Source: Golubevia sp. BC0850 (Eukaryota > Basidiomycota > Exobasidiomycetes > Golubeviales > Golubeviaceae). From it: a stretch of 64,000 nucleotides of DNA. The notes beneath the pieces are model-generated. The model worked only from the letters and a program-made list of their open reading frames with translations. It was not told the DNA's origin and did no database searches. The stretch spans positions 1,364,001 through 1,428,000 of the forward strand of contig JAAVVG010000002.1 in assembly GCA_012976225.1 (NCBI GenBank), read 5' to 3'. Made by a program: the position numbers and the translations under genes. Each line of letters starts with the position of its first letter. The stretch's first letter is position 1. Of this stretch, positions 58,401 to 64,000 are shown one piece after another.

Positions 58401-59250
58401 CTAGCTGTGAAATAAATAAATAAAGACACAATGAAAGATAAATCAGTATGGTGTCATGAGATCAGAAAGTGGAAGAGCTCTCGAAGATGAAGTTCTGTCT
58501 CTGCTCCAACAAGCTCAGCTCCTCTTGATCTCGCTGCCTTCCTTTCTTCTAACGGACGATTCATTCTGCCATCTCAAGACTCGAAGCACCATTTCTGCCC
58601 CTTTGTTTGCCTCCTATGCTAGCTGATCACTACGAGACTCACCTTATCAGTCCTTGGTAACTCCTTCCCATCGCAAGCCAAGCACCTTGGAGTAGTTTCC
58701 CAATCGTACTTGTCACTATCTGATTCTGCTTCGATAGCTAGCTTCTTTGGAGGTGGCGGCTGTTGCTCATTCTCAGCCTGAGAAGCAAGACATGAGAGAG
58801 GTCAGTGGGAGCCTTCAGGAAGAAAGCCACCAATTGCGAACTCACTCTAGGTTTGAGCTTTCTCTTTACATTGACTACCAAAGGATGATCAGTCTTCTTG
58901 AAGTGTAATAAAGAATGAGATCTATCTGAAGTTGATGGACATGAACCGTTGAAACAGAATAGACAGACGTCTATCCCGTTTGGACCATCCTGGTAACCGA
59001 GGGAGAAAGACAGTGAGGTATGATTCAGGTAGTCAGTCAGAATCTGATCAAAAGACAAAAGACTTACTTGATCATCAAAGCAAAGAGTGCATTCCTCTTT
59101 ATGAATTTGTTGTGAAGGTCTTGGAGGGCTCAATTGTGTGAAGGCAGCAGTCAAATGAGGACAACTTGAACTCATTTCGGTGGTTGAGTTGGCTTGGTTC
59201 TTGGTTGAATCTGATTTGATCTCTGGAGATGAAGATCTTGTTCTCTTCAT
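55457..59250 (-). CDS. UBP14: Ubiquitin carboxyl-terminal hydrolase 5 / Ubp14 type
   Basis: Disassembles free, unanchored polyubiquitin. Domains in order: a cryptic and a canonical zf-UBP (SSSCPHLTAAFTQLSPPRP, ECTLCFDDQ, CLFCFNGSC; then LAKCGKCDL, NLWLCLTCGNLGCGRAQFGG, HFEESGHPVSVKQGTITAEG); the Cys box LRNLGNSCYMASVLQTLF at about residue 340; STMRQQDADEFFKHLVSI; a CxxC zinc pair (CTDCKK and CPSCQK); two UBA domains (QLAGMGCE with CQRALLATGNTGDAEAAMNW, and LEEMGFTKAQATKALRLNGN); and the His box SGHYVAHIRKP near 56025. The last exon gives AYEYFFERQY, as in the YLYFYQR end of the family. A dozen or more introns. All catalytic motifs are present. Sure. Confidence 0.95.
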
Positions 59251-59504
59251 TCAAATTTCAAGAAGAGGAAAGAGTGCCTTGGTTAGAGTGAAGATCTTGA
59301 GAATCTCGATTCTCCACCACCTTTTTGTTCAGGTGGTCCGAGCTCAGCTGTATGCTGCACACGACACCACCGCATCACACCTCAGACCTATTTACAGACT
59401 CATTGGATTGTTGTAGTGATGGAAAAACAAAGAACAATGTACAGAACTGGACAGGAAGGGGTTCAGCCACTTCTTCTACCTCTCCTATCTCTGCTCTCCC
59501 CCCA
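59251..59504. promoter_or_regulatory. Upstream region of UBP14, 3' flank of IPMK gene
   Basis: 254 bp between the UBP14 start codon and the IPMK stop; it must contain the UBP14 promoter. Confidence 0.5.
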
Positions 59505-60708
59505 TTATTTCAACCCTCCCATAATTCCTTCAATCAATGCAATCATGCTATTAACCCCCTTCAGAACCCCTTCATCTATTCCCTCTCCTTTACAAAATCT
59601 GAAATGAGCGAAATCTATGATCCTAACGTCAATTAGCTTTCTCAGCCTTCCGTCCTCCTGATCTTTCAAGCTCTCTTCACCAGGATCTCTTCCGATGTTC
59701 AACCCTTTGACCGATTGAGAGCTTGATTCAACCTCCAAGGAGTCAAATAAAGATTTCAGTTCCTTCTCCAAAATTGCTTCATCTCCTTCGAAAACGATCA
59801 AAAGACTCCCACCTCTGATCCTGCATTCTACTTCCTCGAATACCTGCTTGATTTCGATCAAGGCTGGCAATAAGCCATGTTTCAATAGTGATTTAATGTA
59901 TTTTGAGGGAAGTATCGGTGGATTTGAAGTCTCAGTTTCTAAAGATTCGAGGACTGGATTTGATTCAGATGAATCAGTCTTTGAAGACTTTGCTTCAGCC
60001 TTTCTGAGAACTTCTGATCGGATTTGAGGATCATTTTCATTCGGTACACAGAAGAATAATCGAAGACCAGTCGAAAGATTAGAAGACGGAATCGATTTTC
60101 CGAAAGACTTGGGAGTTGAGATGATCGTCGATGGAGAGCTGGTGGAATGACTCTGATAGTTGAGCAGGCAAATCAAGAAGAAGTCAATATAAACCAAAGT
60201 CAGCCAATTTGCAAGGCTACTCATCTCATCAGAATCGAAGATCTGCGATGCGTTGGTCCTACCCAACGCAACTCACCTGCCAACCAGTCAATCTGATCCC
60301 AGTCTCCCCACTCGTAGTCTCTCTAGACACCTTATCCATTCTAATCCTTTTCTCTTCGGTAGCTTCATCTTCATCCCATAATTGAGTCCCAAGTTTGACG
60401 TCCAACGTATTAGCCTTGGCGAACTTTTTCGAACCAGTTAAGTTCTCTATGACGATGGCATCTTCAGGATCTGAGTTTTCTGGATTGGTTGAAGGGATGG
60501 TGGTCTGTCCTAAATAGTTTGGTAGATACTTTGACAGGTTTTGAGGAATGCAAGTCGGATCAGATTTGATTTGGTTGTAAAAGTTGATCTCTTTTTCCAG
60601 GGATTTCTTTACAACGTAGAGATCGTCTGAAGTTGTATAGACAGATGCTGCATGACCTGCTACTTGCGAACTTAATGGTTTCAAATCCAACGTCTTTGGA
60701 TCAATCAT
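59505..60708 (-). CDS. ARG82: Inositol polyphosphate multikinase (IPMK/Arg82/Ipk2)
   Basis: Phosphorylates InsP3 to InsP5 and feeds inositol pyrophosphate synthesis. Exons 60277-60708 and 59505-60152 sum to 360 codons. The N-terminal lobe has LSSQVAGHAASVYTTSDDLY and YLPNYLGQT. The signature motif PxxxDxKxG appears as ANTLDVKLGTQLWDEDATEE-like (NTLDVKLG), followed by KRIRMDKVSRETTSGETGIR and LTGWQ. The C-terminal lobe has RIRGGSLLIVFEGDE, VRIIDFAHF (the DFAH metal-binding motif) and GVLKGVNSMIALIE. The family's leading proline is replaced (KANTLD). Divergent from the cytochrome b5 reductase gene. Works upstream of SPX-type sensors such as SYG1 in this window. Confidence 0.9.
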
Positions 60709-60979
60709 CCTCGTTTTGAGCAAGTAGTTTCAAGTTGAAGAGAGCGAGCGAGATTCTCTCACATGCACGCCATCCAGATCTTATAATAAACTGCTGCTGG
60801 AACTTCTTCTCAATCCTCAAAAAAGTTGAATGCTTCAATTGCAAGTCATTTTATTCACTACCACCATCTTAACTTTCTTTTCTTGTTTTCTAATCTTCAA
60901 GACTTTACTTCGTTACTTCAATCCAAACGATCAAGGCTTCTTCTCAATCTTTCACGACTTGGATAAAGCTACAGACATC
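60709..60979. promoter_or_regulatory. Divergent upstream region, IPMK / CBR1
   Basis: 271 bp if CBR1 starts at 60980, 121 bp if it starts at 60830. An in-frame upstream stretch here encodes a hydrophobic segment. Confidence 0.5.
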
Positions 60980-62471
<1,492 letters not shown>

Positions 62472-63786
62472 ATTTTCTCAAGGGATTTTGAAAACTGGAT
62501 TCTCTCTTTCTTTTTTCTTGATTCGTTCCGATCCTCATCATTTGATTGTCAGCCTCCGTTGCTAGGGCCTCTATTTGTCTTTCCCATAGAGTTTCCCTCT
62601 TTTGGTTTCTTTCTCTGCTCTATCAACCTCTTTTTCCCCATTCTCTGACTTCTAATTTTCACTTCTGTCCCTCAAAATTTAACTCTTCCAAATCAAAGTG
62701 GAAGTCGCAATCTAATAAAAAGGTCTTCTCTCGCAAATTTCTCTCTATCTCTTACGAGAGTACAGCATCGTCCATCCGCCCCTCCCCTGAAAAGCCAGGT
62801 CCAATTAAAGGTTGAGCCTGGAGGGTCTGATGGATGAAATTAAGCTTCCGCGATTTGAAACTCAAGGGTCAAAAGAAGCATAAATGCTGAAACAGTTGGT
62901 GGCAAGGCAAGAGATGCATCTCCTCCTATTCGAGAGCGAAATCGATTCTTAAATCACGAAATTGTGAAGTGGAGAATCGTAAAACCTACGAAAGCTATCA
63001 ATGAGAGCTTTAAACACTTTCAGGAGAGCGGGAGAGTGAAGTGAGCACAGGTCACGAGAAAGTCAAGGAGGTTACATCGAGAAGAAAATTTCCTCTTCTT
63101 CATTCCTTCCCTCCAAACACTTCTTCAAGAAAAGCTACAGTAGGCTAGCCTCTCTATGTTTATCCGCCCTCTTTCTCTCTCACGCACATCTCCCATCCAC
63201 TTTCAATCGCATTCTATCTTGGATCCATCCATCTGATTGGAATGTCTTCATGATTCAACGACCGTATCACCATATCCAACACGCTTTCCATCGACTCGAG
63301 CTCAGCTTGCATCTCTTGATTAACCACATCCGAGATGTTTCAGGCTCTAACTGAGGAATTCATTATTTGGGACTGGGAGATGCTGGGTGATCCAAAAGAG
63401 GCTTGGAAAATCAGATTCATGGCGGATAAGATTCGAAAGTTGGACTTCCCATCTCGACTCATTCTCATGTTACGGCTTTGTATTTCACTTGAGATTTTGG
63501 TTCCATCTGTCTGATAGGAGTAGATATGCTTCAGGGATAAGTAGAGAAGGAGAGGCCCCTTTGATGACGAGCTTCAAGAGAACTATTGCGTTCTGTCTAT
63601 TCTCATTCCCAGGAGCTACCGATAGGATTGGCTGCAATCATCTTATTAGAATCTTCTTGGATTATAATGGGATTGAACTTCCCGTCCATCAACTTCAATT
63701 CTTCTACTCTCTTGAAACTGCAACCCATCAAGCGCCTTCCCTCCACCACCACCATCCAATCTTCCAACATCTCCACTTCAACCTCC
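62472..63786. other. Interval between CBR1 and aldo/keto reductase
   Basis: No firm gene. A 59-codon ATG frame at 63335-63514 (MFQALTEEFIIWDWEMLGDP...) has coding-like composition and could be a small gene or an exon. A frame from about 63611 (LPIGLAAIILLESSWIIMG) is open into the aldo/keto reductase start. Confidence 0.4.
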
Positions 63787-64000
63787 ATGTCCAACCCTTG
63801 CATTCCTCCGATCCTGTATGGAACAGCTTGGAAAGGTGAAGCCACCTCTCAACTAGTTGTGTTGGCTCTTCGGTGTGGATTCAGAGGCTTGGACGTAGCA
63901 GGTCAGAGGAAGCATTATCGAGAAGATCTGGTGGGAGAGGGAATTCAGATCGCAAAGAGAGATCTTGGTATCAAGAGGAAGGACCTCTGGTTACAATCCA
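63787..64000 (+). CDS. Aldo/keto reductase, 5' part (cut by window end)
   Basis: NADPH-dependent carbonyl reductase family, TIM barrel. From ATG 63787: MSNPCIPPILYGTAWKGEAT, then LVVLALRCGFRGLDVAGQRK with HYREDLVGEGIQIAKRDLGI and KRKDLWLQ, matching a fungal subfamily (GTAWK...FRGIDTA.QPKHY). The catalytic Asp of strand 2 is present (LDVAGQ), and HYRE sits where most members have YxNE with the catalytic Tyr. The frame is open upstream to an ATG at 63667, which would add a Ser/Thr-rich leader. Only about 71 codons are in view. Confidence 0.75.
   Translation, partial: MSNPCIPPILYGTAWKGEATSQLVVLALRCGFRGLDVAGQRKHYREDLVGEGIQIAKRDLGIKRKDLWLQS

Overview
The window looks like a stretch of nuclear chromosome from a basidiomycete fungus, most likely a yeast-like or dimorphic one. 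Almost every gene is broken by several short introns (about 60-120 nt) with a near-invariant GTGAGT donor, a CTNAC-like branch site and a pyrimidine-rich acceptor. Genes are packed at roughly one per 2.5 kb on both strands, base composition is near 47% GC by eye, and the protein set (delta-COP, Hrp1, SF3b subunit 4, Pop5, a Rua1-type regulator, muskelin, EFR3, SARAF, site-2 protease) fits Basidiomycota. The exact lineage (Pucciniomycotina-like) is only an inference. I see no prophage, LTR element, DNA transposon, rRNA or CRISPR array.

Layout. 0-9 kb: SYG1/XPR1 phosphate exporter (minus), a doubtful Cys-rich surface protein, a gene-poor stretch, one intron-containing tRNA (minus) and a diverged F-box-like locus. 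9-16 kb: delta-COP (minus) and HRP1 (plus) share a 165-bp divergent promoter. 16-25 kb: Rua1-type zinc regulator (minus), secreted heme-thiolate peroxidase (minus), ornithine decarboxylase antizyme (plus), forkhead factor (plus). 25-38 kb: muskelin (plus), EFR3 (minus), SARAF (minus), site-2 protease (minus) divergent from RNase P/MRP subunit POP5 (plus), and an 81-residue three-exon gene. 38-49 kb: homeodomain factor (minus), a gene-poor stretch, SF3B4/HSH49 (minus) divergent from mitoribosomal mL60 (plus), and a type II membrane protein. 49-55 kb: two-finger C2H2 protein, an unrecognised multi-exon gene and a small secreted protein. 55-64 kb: USP5/UBP14 deubiquitinase (minus), inositol polyphosphate multikinase (minus) divergent from NADH-cytochrome b5 reductase (plus), and the start of an aldo/keto reductase cut by the window end.

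The genes are mostly unlinked housekeeping functions. Themes recur: phosphate and inositol phosphate signalling (SYG1 with its SPX domain, and IPMK, which makes SPX ligands), plasma-membrane and secretory biology (EFR3, delta-COP, SARAF, site-2 protease), RNA processing (HRP1, SF3B4, POP5) and protein turnover (USP5, muskelin, antizyme).

The most striking signal is at the antizyme gene. Splicing joins TG and A to make an in-frame UGA, and reading continues only in the +1 frame. The programmed frameshift site is therefore created by the splice itself. Two mutually exclusive hairpins lie just downstream.
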